NCBI RefSeq assembly: GCF_040183065.1
Contig: NC_091122.1
Span: 154,278,455-154,342,454, forward strand
From: Periplaneta americana
Taxonomy: Eukaryota; Arthropoda; Insecta; Blattodea; Blattidae
DNA length: 64,000 nucleotides
Direction of reading: 5' to 3'
In this document: in pieces, positions 35,585 through 47,531 of the stretch
Numbering within the stretch: the stretch's first letter is position 1
Layout: every line of letters starts with the position of its first letter
Translations under genes and position numbers: made by a program
The notes under the pieces: model-generated
Databases searched by the model: none
Seen by the model: only the letters and a program-made list of their open reading frames with translations
Told to the model about the DNA's origin: nothing

Positions 35585-36240
35585 AAGAGTTTTATCTGGG
35601 TTACTGCAGAACATACCCTTTGCTGTTCGTGAGAGGATGTGGCTGCAACACGACGGAGCACCATCTCACGTTAGTATATGAGGGGCTCACAACCAGATGG
35701 ACCAAGTCCACCAGTGATCAGTTTGTGGATTAATACAATCTCGGATGAAGAAAACTTGGATTTAATCATTGCCATAACAAATAAAGTCCATAACTCATTT
35801 GTTACTCCACAGAGGACAGCATTTCCTATGGAAGGTGAAGGTTGCTAAGCGTGAACCAGGAATTTTAAGACTCAATATCTCAGAACTATTCCAGATGGAC
35901 TTGGTCCACTCTGGTTGTGAACCCCTCATATATGTCCGCAACCATCTGGACATACATTTCCTGGCCACTGGATTGGAACGGGAGTCCCTATTTTATACAC
36001 AGCGAAGTCACCGACAGGAATTCACTCTATTATTTTCTATGTGGATATCTAAAATCATTTGTTTATAAAAAACTCAGTGAACACGGACACAGAATTAGTT
36101 GCCAGGATTGTAGCCACCTCTGATATGGTTAGAAACGCGCCAGGGATATTTGAAAGAATGCAGCAGAATAATAGTACACCGATGTTACACTTGCATCGAC
36201 GTTGGCACAACAGAAATCATAATTTGTCAGTTGAAAATTA
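35585..36240 (+). pseudogene. Tc1/mariner-like transposase, catalytic C-terminal part, split by a MITE
   Basis: Frames read LLQNIPFAVRERMWLQHDGA with PSHVS (the second catalytic D in QHDGAPSH), then, beyond the 250-bp MITE at 35679, YVRNHLDIHFLA, SLYYFLCGYLKSFVY, NTDTELVARIVATSDMVRNA and PGIFERMQQ. The third catalytic region has lost its SPD motif (weak, frame-shifted TDRNSL). Removal of the MITE with one TA joins the two flanks in a common frame. Stops and shifts elsewhere make it a pseudogene. Confidence 0.8.
35679..35928. mobile_element. 250-bp MITE inside a transposase remnant
   Basis: The ends TGAGGGGCTCACAACCAGAT and (reverse complement) TGAGGGGTTCACAACCAGAG form ~37-bp inverted repeats that also include GGACCAAGTCCA. 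TA flanks both ends (35677-35678, 35929-35930). It is non-coding, and inserted in the QHDGAPSH region of the host transposase. Confidence 0.85.
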
Positions 36241-36352
36241 GATGAACTGGAAATTTAAAAAGTAGTATTCAAATAAATGTTTGATACTAACAGCTATGTG
36301 TGAGGAAAAATTCGACTGGATAATTTGAACCTGGAACTTAAGGCATGGAATT

Positions 36353-37069
36353 AAGTAGGTTAATCCCGCAAAGACAAAGTATATGATTATGTCTCGTGAC
36401 GAGAGTATTGTACGAAATGGAAATATAAAAATTTGAAATTTATCTTTTGAAGAGATGGAGAAGTTCAAATATCTTGGAGCAACAGTAACAAATATAAATG
36501 ATACTCGGGAGGAAATTAAACACAGAATAAATATGGGAAATGTCTGTTATTATTCGGTTGAGAAGCTTTTATCATCCAGTCTGCTATAAAAAAATCTGAA
36601 AGTTCGAATTTATAAAACAGTTATATTACAGGTTGTTCTGTATGGTCGTGAAACTTGGACTCTCACTTTGAGAGAGGAACATTGGTTAAGGGTGTTTGAG
36701 AATAAGTTGCTTAGAAAAATATCTGGGGCTAATAGGGATGAAGTTACAGGAGAATGGAGAAAGTTACACAACACAGAACTACACACATTGTATTCTTCTC
36801 CTGACGTAATTAGGAACATTAAATCCAGACATTTGAGATGGGCAGGGCATGTAGCACGTATGGGCGAATCCAAAAATGCATATAGAGTGTTAGTTGGGAG
36901 GCCGGAGGGAAAAAGACCTTTAGGGAGGCCGAGACGTAGATGGGAAGATAATATTAAAATGGATTTGAGGGAGGTGTGATATGATGATAGAGAATGGATT
37001 AATCTTGCTCAAGATAGGGACCAATGGCGGGCTTATGTGAGGGCGGCAATGAACCTCCGGGTTCCTTAA
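36353..37069 (+). pseudogene. LINE reverse transcriptase 3' end, family 'RWAGHVARM', copy a
   Basis: The frame reads [18 protein letters not shown] sequence from about 36360, then [75 protein letters not shown] and [18 protein letters not shown], ending AAMNLRVP-stop. It is 5'-truncated downstream of the YADD catalytic box and has stops (for example after LSSSLL and after LREV). The 3' end is AAAAGCCAGTAAGTAAATAA. Four further copies are in the window. Confidence 0.9.
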
Positions 37070-37849
37070 AAGCCAGTAAGTAAATAATCCGATTATCTTC
37101 TCCTTTTGTCGAGTGACCACTTGGCTTGAAATTCTGTGCCGCGTATATTCAACGCCTGGAAGATAGGTGGATAAAATTTCCAAGAGATGATTAACCAATA
37201 ATCGTCTTTCAAGAGGGAACAAAATTTGATTTCAGACTGCATAACTTGTATCAGGTACTAATTATGAGGCGCTGCTTGTTTTGAATTCAATTAATTATTT
37301 TATTTTTATCGTGTGGAGAATTTTAATGATGAACACGGAAACGAGAAATTGCAGAAAATATCATTATTAAAATTTAATTACGCAACCAAGTAAGTTATTT
37401 CACAAAATTATAAAGTTAACTTCTTACCTCACTGATGTTATCGGTGCATGTGTCTGTACAGCCCAATGGAAAATATAACGAGCGTAGAGTTCACGCCTGT
37501 TCATAGCATAAACTCTTTAGTGGCTTTCGCGCATGTCTTTGAGTCCGGGGTGTGACTGATCAGATAGAGGATTAAAGACTTTGGCTAAGATTACCAGATT
37601 CTTTTCACAATTTCCGGGGACAGATATCAATATATGAAAAAAATATCTATAATGTTTCTGTTAGTTTGTCATTCACTTATAGGTCTATTATATTACACAC
37701 CTTAAAGAATTACAATGCCCATTCTATTATACACTAAAAATGTAGCTTCTAAACTGTTAGTATTTTCAGAATAATGAACCTTTTTTAAGCAGGTCTTCTC
37801 TGGATCCCAATTTTCCAGCAAATTCCTGACAGGTTATAAATGTAATCTA
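37070..37849. other. No gene seen
   Basis: AT-rich spacer between the LINE fragment and the 64-bp satellite. No recognised feature. Confidence 0.5.
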
Positions 37850-40230
37850 CGTGTAATATGTAACACAAAAACAAAAGGAAGAATTTAAAATTATTTTAGA
37901 TAGATGTACTCTATGTGTAATATGTAACTGAAAAACAAAAGGAAGAATTTAAAATTATTTTAGATAGATGTACTCTATGTGTAATATGTAACTGAAAAAC
38001 AAAAGGAAGAATAATTTAAAACTATTTTAGATAGATGTACTCTATGTGTAATATGTAACTGAAAAACAAAAGGAAGAATAATTTAAAACTATTTTAGATA
38101 GATGTACTCTATGTGTAATATGTAACAGAAAAACAAAAGGAAGAATGTAAAATTATTTTAGATAGATGTACTCTATGTGCAATATGTAACAAAAAAACAA
38201 AAGGAAGTATTTAAAATTATTTTAGATAGATGTATTCTATGTGTAATAGCCTATGTAACTGAAAAACAAAAGGAAGAATTTAAAATTATTTTAGATTGAT
38301 GTATTCTGTGTGTAATATGTAACTGAAAAACAAATGGAAGAATTTAAAATTATTTTAGATAGATGTGCTCTATATGTAATATGTAACAAAAAAAAAAACA
38401 AAAGGAAGAATTTAAAATTATTTTAGATAGATGTACCTTAGATAGAGGCACTCTATGTGTAATATGTAACTGAAAAACAAAAGGAAGGATTTAAAATTAT
38501 TGTAGATAGATGTACTCTATGTGTAATATGCAACAGAAAAACAAAAGGAAGAGTTTAAAATTATTTTAGATAGATGTATTCTATGTGTAATATGTAACTG
38601 AAAAACAAAAGGAAAATTTTAAAATTATTTTAGATAGATGTATTCTGTGTGTAATATGTAACTGAAAAATAAAAGGACGAATTTAAAATTACTTTAGATA
38701 GATGTATTGTGTGTAATATGTAACTGAAAAATAAAAGGAAGAATTTAAAACTATTTTAGATAGATGTACTCTATGTGTAATATGTCACAGAAAAACAAAA
38801 GGCAGAATTTAAAATTATTTTAGATAGATGTATTCTGTGTGTAATATGTAACTGAAAAACAAAAGGAAGAATTTAAAATTATTTTAGATAGATGTATTCT
38901 GTGTGTAATATGTAACTGAAAAACAAAAGGAAGAATGTAAAGTTATTTTAGATAGATGTACTCTATGTGTAATATGTAACAAAAAAAAAACAAACGGAAG
39001 TATTTAAAATTATTTTAGATAGATGTATTCTATGTGTAATAGCCTATGTAACTGAAAAACAAAAGGAAGAATTTAAAATTATATTAGATTGATGTATTCT
39101 GTGTGTAATATGTAACTGAAAAGCAAGAGGAAGAATTTAAAATTATTTTAGATAGATGTGCTCTATATGTAATATGTAACAAAAAAAACAAAAGGAAGAA
39201 TTTAAAATTATTTTAGATAGATGTACTTTAGATAGAGGCACTGTATGTGTAATATGTAACTGAAACACAAAAGGAAGAATTTAAAATTATTTTAGATAGA
39301 TGTACTCTATGTGTAATATGTAACAGAAAAACAAAAGGAAGAATTTAAAATTATTTTAGATAGATGTATTCTATGTGTAATATGTAACTGAAAAACAAAA
39401 GGAAAAATTTAAAATTATTTTAGATAGATGATTTCTGTGTGTAATATGTAACTGAAAAATAAAAGGAAGAATTTAAAATTACTTTAGATAGATGTATTCT
39501 GTGTGTAATATGTAACTGAAAAACAAAAGGAAGAATTTAAAACTATTTTAGATAGATGTACTCTATGTGTAATATGTCACAGAAAAACAAAAGGAAGAAT
39601 TTAAAATTATTTTAGATAGATGTATTCTGTGTGTAATATGTAACTGAAAAACAAAAGGAAGAATTTAAAATTATTTTAGAAAGATGTATTCTGTGTGTAA
39701 TATGTAACTGAAAAACAAAAGGAAGAATTTAAAATTATTTTAGATAGATGTATTCTGTGTCTAATATGTAACTGAAAAACAAAAGGAAGAATTTAAAATT
39801 ACTTTAGGTAGATGTATTCTGTGTGTAATATGTAACTGAAAAACAAAAGGAAGAATTTAAAATTATTTTAGATAGATGTATTCTGTGTGTAATATGTAAC
39901 TGAAAAACAAAAGGAAGAAATTAAAATGATTTTAGATGTAATTTAGATAGATATACCCTACGGGTAATATGTAACTGAAAAACAAAAGGAAGAATTTAAA
40001 ATTATTTTAGATGTGTTCTATGTGTAATATGTAACTGAAAAACAAAAGGAAGAATTTAAAATTATTTTAGATAGATGTACCCTATGTGTAATATGTAACT
40101 GAAAAACAAAAGGAAGAATTTAAAATTATTATACATAGATATACTGTTTGTGTAATGTGTAACTGAAAAACAAAAGGAAGAATTTAAAATTATTTTAGAT
40201 AGATGTACTCTATGTGTAACATGTAACTGA
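37850..40230 (+). repeat. 64-bp satellite, about 37 units, with higher-order structure
   Basis: The unit starts GAAAAACAAAAGGAAGAATT and continues through TTTTAGATAGATGTACTCTA to GTGTAATATGTAACT, about 64 bp. Variant units recur in the same order: the insertion TAGCCTATG appears at 38247 and again at 39040, 793 bp apart, and both are followed by the same series of variants (TTAGATTGATG, then GTGCTCTATATG, then the TTAGATAGAGGCACT insertion). So a ~12-unit block was duplicated. The left and right edges are more variable. Non-coding. Confidence 0.95.
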
Positions 40231-40237
40231 AAGACGA

Positions 40238-40335
40238 AAGTAAAAGGAGAAAGAGAGAGATAGAGAGAGAGAGAAGAAGACATTAAGAAGATCAAAAGGA
40301 GAAGTAGAAAGAAGAAATGAAAGCAGAATAAAGAA
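40238..40335 (+). repeat. GA-rich purine tract
   Basis: AGAGAGAGATAGAGAGAGAG and surrounding AAGAAGA-rich sequence directly after the satellite. It looks like a simple repeat. Confidence 0.8.
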
Positions 40336-40363
40336 ATTGATAAAGCATACTTACTTACAAATG

Positions 40364-40663
40364 GCTTTTAAGGAACCCGCAGGTTCGTTGCCGCCCTCAC
40401 ATAGGCCCGCCATCGGTCCCTATCCTGTGCAAGATTAATCCATCATATCCCACCTTCCTCAAATCCTTTTTTAATATTATCCCCCATCTACGTCTCGGCC
40501 TCCCCAAAGGTCTTTTTTCCTCTGGTCTCCCAACTAACACTCTATATGCATTTTTGTATTCGTCCATACGTGCTACATGCCCTGCCCATCTTAAACGTCT
40601 GGATTTAATTTTCCTAATTATGTCAGGTGAAGAATACAATGCATGCAGTTCTGCGTTGTGTAT
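40364..40663 (-). pseudogene. LINE reverse transcriptase 3' end, family 'RWAGHVARM', copy b
   Basis: The minus-strand frame includes [40 protein letters not shown] and [12 protein letters not shown], then changed residues (GIILKKDLRKVGYDG) toward the end. Only about the last 100 codons are present. The 3' end GGCTTTTAAGGAACCC (plus strand) is followed by TTTGTAAGTAAGTA on the element strand. Severe 5' truncation. Confidence 0.88.
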
Positions 40664-41291
40664 GTAATTCTGTAAAATTGGTTTCCTAAGTTCAGCTTAC
40701 AGCTACATCCTACAAGAATATTATTATTTATGCACCTATCCGTTTTCTGACCTGAAATGTAATCCAAGGCTTTGTTCTCTCTAGAGTTATCTCCTTTGTG
40801 ACGCATTAGACAGTACATCAGCTATGACAGGTAGTGCAAGAGATTGCCGTGCACTTTGGTTACGGAGGTGTAGTATTCTCTAGTCAATACTCCCGAAGAA
40901 ATCCATAATCGATACGAACAGCCTAAGAAACAAGCTGGCGTAATGTTACAGCAACCTCTCCGACAATATGACAGCAGTGGCGGATTGTCATCGTACAGAA
41001 AAAAATTTCTCCTTTCCCAGTTTTAAGGTATGGTACGGGCCTTGTGCTAAGTCCATATAATTAGGCACAGTTTTATCTTTAGGCCAGTGCCACCGATTGA
41101 GCTCATGAGGAGCGATCTGAACTCGCAATCCGAGACTTTGTTCGGGTATAGGTTCTCCTGCTAGGACTGATTATTAGGTAGGGATTATTTTGCTAGGTTT
41201 TCCCTAACTGTACGGTGACCATCAGGAACCTCTTGGCGATGGAATTCATCCGGGAGATAATTTCTTTTTTATATAAACTTACCGTCTAAGT
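40664..41291. other. Probable decayed interspersed repeat at 41100-41270; otherwise nothing
   Basis: The words GGTTCTCCTGCTAGGACTGA and GGTTTTCCCTAACTGTACGG, with CTTGGCGATGGAATTC, recall a common arthropod repeat, but the copy is too diverged to classify. The rest shows no feature. Confidence 0.3.
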
Positions 41292-42466
41292 CAGACATGT
41301 CAATTGATTCCCACAGGAGCAAGCGCGCGCTTTAGAGTACAGGAGAGCCTGTGCGCTTTACAGCGGAAAGGAAAGAGGCAGACGAAAGAGATGGTATATG
41401 CCGCTTGGTCGAGCTATATTCAGGGATGGCCAGCACTGATTCAATACATAAAGGGAAGAGAACTTAGAACTTATTAAAACTGTTTCCATGTTAATTTTTA
41501 GATTTGCCTGAGAAGTATAAGTGCATTATAAGAATGTAAGTTTTAATTTTAGTGCTCATTTTTCACAAGTTTGATTTTTTTATTCAAAAGAAATATTTTC
41601 TCAACTTTTCGTATAGAAAAGTGAAATTTTCAGGTATAGGCCTATTTATTTAGTAGCCTTACAGAATGTTTTCGTAAATCTAATATACTATATATACGTA
41701 TTACTGAAGATAGTGTACTGAAAATTTTGAAAATATTCGCATGGAAATTGTTTGTAAGGAAATGAATTAACAAAGCAACTACTGTTACATCATAAGCAAA
41801 AGATACGTGCCCATGTGTTGTAAAAATGTCAGCTCTATAGCTTCAGCAGATTTCGAGAAAATAATTTAATATTCTGATGATAGAAAGTTGCTCACAAATA
41901 TCACCTTAAAAGCATAATGCGATAAGAGTTCTGTTATGTAATATTAGTTACACTTAAAACAGATACAGTACCTAGGTAACTTTGCTTTGTACTGTAATAT
42001 TGTTTTGATTAGTTTATTGATTACTTTTGTAAGGCTAAAGATACCATCAATATAAATTCCAACTTATCTTGTCATACTCAATCTCTTTCTTTGGAATTTC
42101 ACTTTCTTTATGAATGATGTGTTTCATCCACTTAATACAGTATAATATTATACTACTATGGAATTTAAGTGAATATTCCTTCTTAACTCTCCATTATGTT
42201 ATTAAGATTTAAAACACAAGTGCAATATTAAGAAATCAGTGTTAGTACTTTGGATTTACAGACAATATAGATAATATCAAACAGAAAGAAGCATATAAAA
42301 ATAACGACATAAAATTTCACGTTCCGTTTGAAGTTTGTGCACCACTGTTTTCTTAATCCAACAGGTTGGTTATTCATATACATAACCCTTCCTCTTTCCA
42401 TACTTAGCGCTTGCTGCCCGCGCACGACGTCAAGGTCAGAAATTTGCGCTTGCTTTGACATCACTG
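41292..42466. mobile_element. Non-autonomous hAT element
   Basis: The left end is CAGACATGTCAATTGATTCC with AGCAAGCGCGCGC further in; the right end (reverse complement) is CAGTGATGTCAAAGCAAGCG. The flanks are GTCTAAGT (41284-41291) and GTCTAGGT (42467-42474), an 8-bp duplication with one difference. CAG termini and 8-bp duplications indicate hAT. The 1175-bp interior is AT-rich with no transposase domain. Confidence 0.75.
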
Positions 42467-42512
42467 GTCTAGGTGATGTCAAAGCAAGCGCATTTTTCTG
42501 ACTTGACGTCGT
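42435..42512. repeat. Palindrome formed by two facing hAT ends
   Basis: The last ~30 bp of the hAT element at 41292..42466 (TCAGAAATTTGCGCTTGCTT) are mirrored directly across its target duplication by GTGATGTCAAAGCAAGCGCA with TTTTTCTGACTTGACG. The second, inverted end lacks the first two bases (CA) of the terminus. A partial second element or an aberrant transposition product could explain it. Confidence 0.7.
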
Positions 42513-42660
42513 GACGCGAGTATGTTTATGAAGCGAGCGTAAGCGCGTTTCATAATTTTCATATCAGCGTCTTTAATTACCATTATAAGCAAGATGCATA
42601 CGACTGTTTTTGTTGGACCATAATTAAATGTCTAAGTTTTGGATTTTTACAAATATCTTA
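42513..42660 (+). mobile_element. Hairpin fragment related to the element at 56640
   Basis: GACGCGAGTATGTTTATGAA, AGCGAGCGTAAGCGCGTTTC and ATAATTTTCATATCAGCGTC fold into a hairpin and match 56672..56760 closely, including TTAATTACCATTATA and CATACGACT downstream. Similarity is lost beyond about 42660. Confidence 0.65.
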
Positions 42661-43099
42661 CCTTGTTACTTTACTGATAATGAAATGGTGACCATGAATG
42701 TATTTTCAGCGTGTTCCCGACTATTGCAACAGATGGCAGGCACGCAGCACTTTTTCGTCTACTCAGTATTTATTGTTTTCTTTAGCACTTTTGTTTGGAG
42801 ATTTTAACCTCAAAGCAACACACATTAAAACACAGGAAATTAACTCAACTTATTAGAATATTAAAATTAACATGAAGAGAATTTATTTTATTTTAAATAC
42901 ATGTTGTTTATTGTACAGTTTGTGAAATTTATCTTGGGAATGGCTCCCAGTGGAATATTTGAAGTTGGCTTAATGTTTATTTAGAAATCAATGTCACTTT
43001 AAAAACTCTCGCCTGCCATTTTGAATTGCTGCTTTCAAGGCTTGCAGATTGTTGCACGTACGATATTGATCAAAATCGCATATGCTTACTTTTGAAATC
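42661..43099. other. No gene seen
   Basis: AT-rich, no recognised feature. Confidence 0.5.
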
Positions 43100-43100
43100 G

Positions 43101-43163
<63 letters not shown>

Positions 43164-43164
43164 T
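43100..43164. repeat. (AAT)n microsatellite
   Basis: Uninterrupted trinucleotide run; the poly-leucine frame it generates on the minus strand is an artefact. Confidence 0.95.
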
Positions 43165-43553
43165 TAAAATAACATAACATAAAAATAACATAAAAAATAG
43201 CAGTACTTTAATGTATGTTCTTAAGATACAGTTACGTCATATGTAGTTAGCATGTGGTCGAATAAAATTAAATTTAAAGACAATATTCATACAGAGAGTA
43301 CCAACTCCACTCAACAAGGAGTTCGTCGTCATGCTACCAATAATTTTAAGTAATATAAGACATGCATCTTACCAAAGGAACAACATTACCAGCAAGACAT
43401 TACTTTAAATTTTATTAAGATATGTAAGTGCAGATTTTTGTGTCCGCAGGTCACGGTATCTATTTTTTCCGAGACGAATCTGTAGAAAATATCTTAACTT
43501 GGACATCCGTTAGTTCACTGTGATTCACTTAGAGCTAAGGGTTCACTCTTCGC

Positions 43554-43607
<54 letters not shown>
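43554..43607. repeat. (AAT)n microsatellite
   Basis: Trinucleotide run at the 3' side of a minus-strand LINE remnant. The ~390 bp between this and the previous run hold nothing recognisable. Confidence 0.95.
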
Positions 43608-43611
43608 CTTC

Positions 43612-44345
43612 TTCTTCTGCCAATACACAGTTTTGGGTTGTTTCCCGTCTGTGAACTACAAATGGATTTGGTCCGTCCAACGTCGATGAGGTCTGCCTAA
43701 ATCTCTTCGTCCTCGTGGATGCTAATACAAAAGTCTCTTTGGTAAACGATTTTCAGGCATCCTAAGAAAGTGGTTTCTCCATTTGCGTTAATAATGTTGG
43801 ACGTCAGTGGTCATCTCCTCAACTTCCCACTGATTTCTTGTCTTCGCTCCTAATGCGGTCCCGCAAGGTAACTCTGTCAGTGATCGTAGAAATCTCATTT
43901 GTGATGTGTTGATTCTATTTATTTCCTTTTGCCGCAGTGTTCAACATCCACTGCCATATAACAGAGCTGATTTTGATATTATGTTGTGAAATCGGATTTG
44001 GACCTCTCTTCGCATTTGTTTTCCAAAGTTCCTTCTCAAGATACCATTTAATTGATTATATTTCAATATATTTTTATTTATGTCTTTTTGATAATAATAT
44101 ACAAAGAAATATGACTTCCTAAATATACAAAATCTGTCACTTGTTCTATTATTGTGTTATCAACCACTATTTTTGCTCGTATAAGGTTTTTGCCAGAAAC
44201 AGCCATTAATTTTGTCTTTTCGGTTGATATTTTCATATTGTATTCTTTTAAACCATCTGTAGTTTAAAAACAGAGCGCTGTAATTCGTCTCCAGTTTCTG
44301 CAAACAAAACTTGGTCATCTGCATATATTGTTGTATTTAGTCATA
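43612..44345 (-). pseudogene. LINE reverse transcriptase remnant with YADD box
   Basis: Reading the minus strand: TIYADDQVLFAETGDELQRS (the polymerase active-site box), a frameshift, then MKISTEKTKLMAVSGKNLIR, AKIVVDNTIIEQVTDFVYLG, later SALLYGSGCWTLRQKEINRI, MRFLRSLTELPCGTALGAKT and RGRRDLGRPHRRWTDQI. This is a non-LTR polymerase palm/thumb and C-terminus, from a family distinct from 'RWAGHVARM'. Several shifts and stops. It ends at the AAT microsatellite. Confidence 0.8.
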
Positions 44346-44371
44346 ATAATAGTAGTAATAATAATACTTAC

Positions 44372-45582
44372 TGGCTTTTAAGGAACCCGGAGGTTCATTG
44401 CCGTCCTCACATAAGCCCGCCATTGGTCCCTATCCTGAGCAAAATTAATCCAGTCTCTACCATCATATCCCACCTCCCTCAAATCCATTTTAATATTATC
44501 TTCCCACCTACGTCTTGGCCTCCCCAAAGGTCTTTTTTCCTCCGGTCTCCCAACTAACACTCTATATGCATTTCTGGATTCGCCCATACGTGCTACATGT
44601 CCTGCCCATCTCAAACGTCTGGATTTTATGTTCCTAATTATGTCAGGTGAAGAATACAATGCGTGCAGCTCTGCGTTGTGTAACTTTCTCCATTCTCCTG
44701 TAACTTCATCCCTCTTAGCCCCAAATATTTTCCTAAGAACCTTATTCTCAAACACCCTTAATCTCTGTTCCTCTCTCAAAGTGAGAGTCCAAGTTTCACA
44801 ACCATACAGAACAACCGGTAATATAACTGTTTTATAAATTCTAACTTTCATATTTTTTTTAAAGAAGACTAGATGACAAAAGCTTCTCAACCGAATAATA
44901 ACACGCATTTCCCATATTTATTCTGCGTTTAATTTCCTCCCTAGTGTCATTTATATTTGTTACTGTTGCTCCAAGATATTTCAATTTTTCCACCTCTTCG
45001 AAAGATAAATCTCCAATTTTTATAGTTCCATTTCGTACAATATTCTGATCACGAGACATAATCTTATACTTCGTCTTTTCGGGATTTACTTCCAACCCTT
45101 CCGCTTTACTTGCTTCAACTAGAATTTCCGCGTTTTCCCTAATCGTTTGTGGATTTTCTCCTAGCATATTCACGTCATCCGCATAGACAAGAACGTGATG
45201 TAACCCATTCAACTCCAAACCCTGTCTATTATTTTGAACTTTCCTAATGGCATATTCTAGAGCGAAGTTAAAAAGTAAAGGTGATAGTACATCTCCCTGC
45301 TTTAGTCCGCAGTGAATTGGAATAGCATCAGACAGAAGCTGGCCTATACGGATTCTGCTGTAAGTTTCACTAAGGCACATTTTAATTAATCGAACTAGTT
45401 TCTTGGGAATACCAAATTCAATAAGAATATTATATAAAACTTCTCTCTTAACCGAGTCATACTCCTTTTTGAAATCTATGAATAACTGATGTACTGTACC
45501 CTTATACTCCCATTTTTTCTCCAATATCTGTCGAATACAAAAAATCTTATCAATAGTCGATCTATTACGCCTAAAACCACAA
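44372..45582 (-). pseudogene. LINE reverse transcriptase, family 'RWAGHVARM', copy c
   Basis: Two long minus-strand frames overlap with one frameshift near 44870. The upstream part runs [40 protein letters not shown] (motif A aspartate), [20 protein letters not shown] and [20 protein letters not shown] (YADD box). The downstream part runs [40 protein letters not shown] and [20 protein letters not shown], ending MNLRVP-stop at 44378. The 5' break is at CGFRRNR, adjoining an ATT microsatellite, the same point where copy d is truncated. A single frameshift suggests moderate age. Confidence 0.92.
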
Positions 45583-45590
45583 TGATGATG

Positions 45591-45646
<56 letters not shown>
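45583..45646. repeat. (AAT)n microsatellite at the 5' end of LINE copy c
   Basis: Trinucleotide run with GATGAT at its left edge. It produces poly-Tyr or poly-Ile frames that are artefacts. Confidence 0.95.
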
Positions 45647-45984
45647 CGTCATCAATCATCATCATCCCGTAAGGTCTGATACACGTATTAAGCATAACAA
45701 TTCGTGCACATGCACTGTTCGTGGATAGTACTGTACAGCCTGCTCTTAACATGGTGAGGAACAATTAGTTAATTAACCACACGTCCTCGACTGTCTGTAG
45801 TGGTTTACCGTGCTTACATCTGGAGACAAGTATTGTCGCTTATTCAAAACTGACCCACAAGTGGATATTAAGGCAGATATAATCCTAAATGACGCTTTCA
45901 TCAAATGAGGAAAATAAAGCCGCTATTTGCTGTATCACTATTTAAGTTATTTAATAGAGCAAAAATCTGAAAATCGATAAATAT
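45647..45984. other. No gene seen
   Basis: No recognised feature. Confidence 0.5.
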
Positions 45985-46000
45985 GTCATAGGAGTTAATG

Positions 46001-46228
46001 TTAATGTTACGTTTTATTTAACGACGCTCGCAACTGCAGAAGTTATATCAGCGTCGCCGGATGTGTCGGAATTTTGTCCCGCAGGAGTTCTTTTATATGC
46101 CAGTAAATCTACTGACATGAGCCTGTCGCATTTAAGCACACTTAAATGCCATCGACCTGGCCCGGGATCGAATCCGCAACCTTGGGCATAGAAGGCCAGA
46201 GCTATACCAACTCGGCAACCAGGTCGAC
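46001..46228 (-). mobile_element. tRNA-derived SINE with 16-bp target duplication
   Basis: GTCATAGGAGTTAATG flanks the element on both sides (45985-46000 and 46229-46244), an exact duplication typical of LINE-mediated integration. On the minus strand the head has TTGCCGAGTTGG (A-box-like) and GGATTCGATCC (B-box-like), followed by the body with CATGTCAGTAGATTTACTGG and CTGCAGTTGCGAGCGTCGTT. Two partial relatives lie at 23843 and 55336. The polymerase III promoter boxes are recognisable; activity is unknown. Confidence 0.92.
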
Positions 46229-46244
46229 GTCATAGGAGTTAATG

Positions 46245-46434
46245 CAGGAACAACGATGATATGCTTTGTCCTAATCTTATTAGCGTTCATTTAATTTGTT
46301 TATTAAATAACGTGAGACAATTACTATATAAAATTTATATAAGATGTAACTACAGTAGAGCATCGATTAACCGAAACATTGATTGATCTAAAGCATTTCA
46401 GTCAGCAAATTCAAATTTGAGCGCGCGTTATGTA
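46245..46434. other. No gene seen
   Basis: Short spacer without recognised features. Confidence 0.5.
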
Positions 46435-47531
46435 CAGGGACATCATTTTATTTTCACTTCAATTTTTATTGTACCTGAGTTTTTTAATGTACTTCACTCC
46501 CACCCCTTCTACTAATGAAGTTCAACCGTCCTCCACACAAATCCAAGACCGCATATACAGTCACAGCAGCCTTACGGTCATAGTAAACAGTACGTTCAAA
46601 AATATGTTCGCGTGTTCTAGTGACGAAAGAGCTTTCAATATTGAATCATTTTCGCATACGTACTGCGTCCATTTGCCTACGTCATATCCCGGTTTCCCCC
46701 ACCAGCTTTTATTCGCCAGCTAGTGGCTGGGTTGTCGTCTTAGCTCTTTTGTGAGAACATTAATTTCTGTTATTAATTGGACGTCTACGTAATATTATAC
46801 CCATACAATGGTTTAAAATAACTTAAATAAAAGGGCCTCGTTAAGTAATTAACTGTCACGTGATTTATTCCCTTTCTACGACGCTGCGACGTAATCACTT
46901 GGACGGACAGTAGATAGCATGTCTGAATAATTTTATCTTTTCGGATCGGGCAGAAGTGAAGATTGAATTTACAGTACGTCTTTTATAGAGTAGGTACAGA
47001 ATTATTTCAACATGAGTTACTGATACGAAGTACGAACCTGGTAATTGTAATTACGTACAGTAGTCTATAGTGCGATAATATGTACAAAAGAACTGAAGCC
47101 TGTATCGAAATGAATGGCCACCATTTTAAAAAAATGTGTTTAAATATCCATATTATGATTATTTTTCAATTTAACTTCATTCTCTATAGTGTACGCTAAT
47201 GTGCTGTAGACAGTATAATATACACTGCATAATGAATACGTTCACATGGACAGCTCAGTTCGTGAGTAAAAACACTCATTGTTAATACTGTACCACAGTC
47301 TACTATATACAGTCGCGACGCTTGAAGTGTTTTTTTTTTTAAATCTCGTGATAAAGCGCTCCAAGCGGTTAGCAACTAGAAACAATAGACTGTCCATGGT
47401 CGACTTTGGACTGTGTCGTATTTCTATCGAGTGCTAGCTCGTTGCGTATTTCACATTGATGCTTGTGAAATGTTCGTTATTGGTTATAATGAAAATGTTA
47501 ATGACTAAAATATAATAATTGGAATAATAAT

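Noticed and set aside
45489..45764. Poly-Ile, poly-Tyr and poly-His frames
   Set aside because: Direct translation of the AAT/ATT and GAT microsatellite at the 5' end of LINE copy c.
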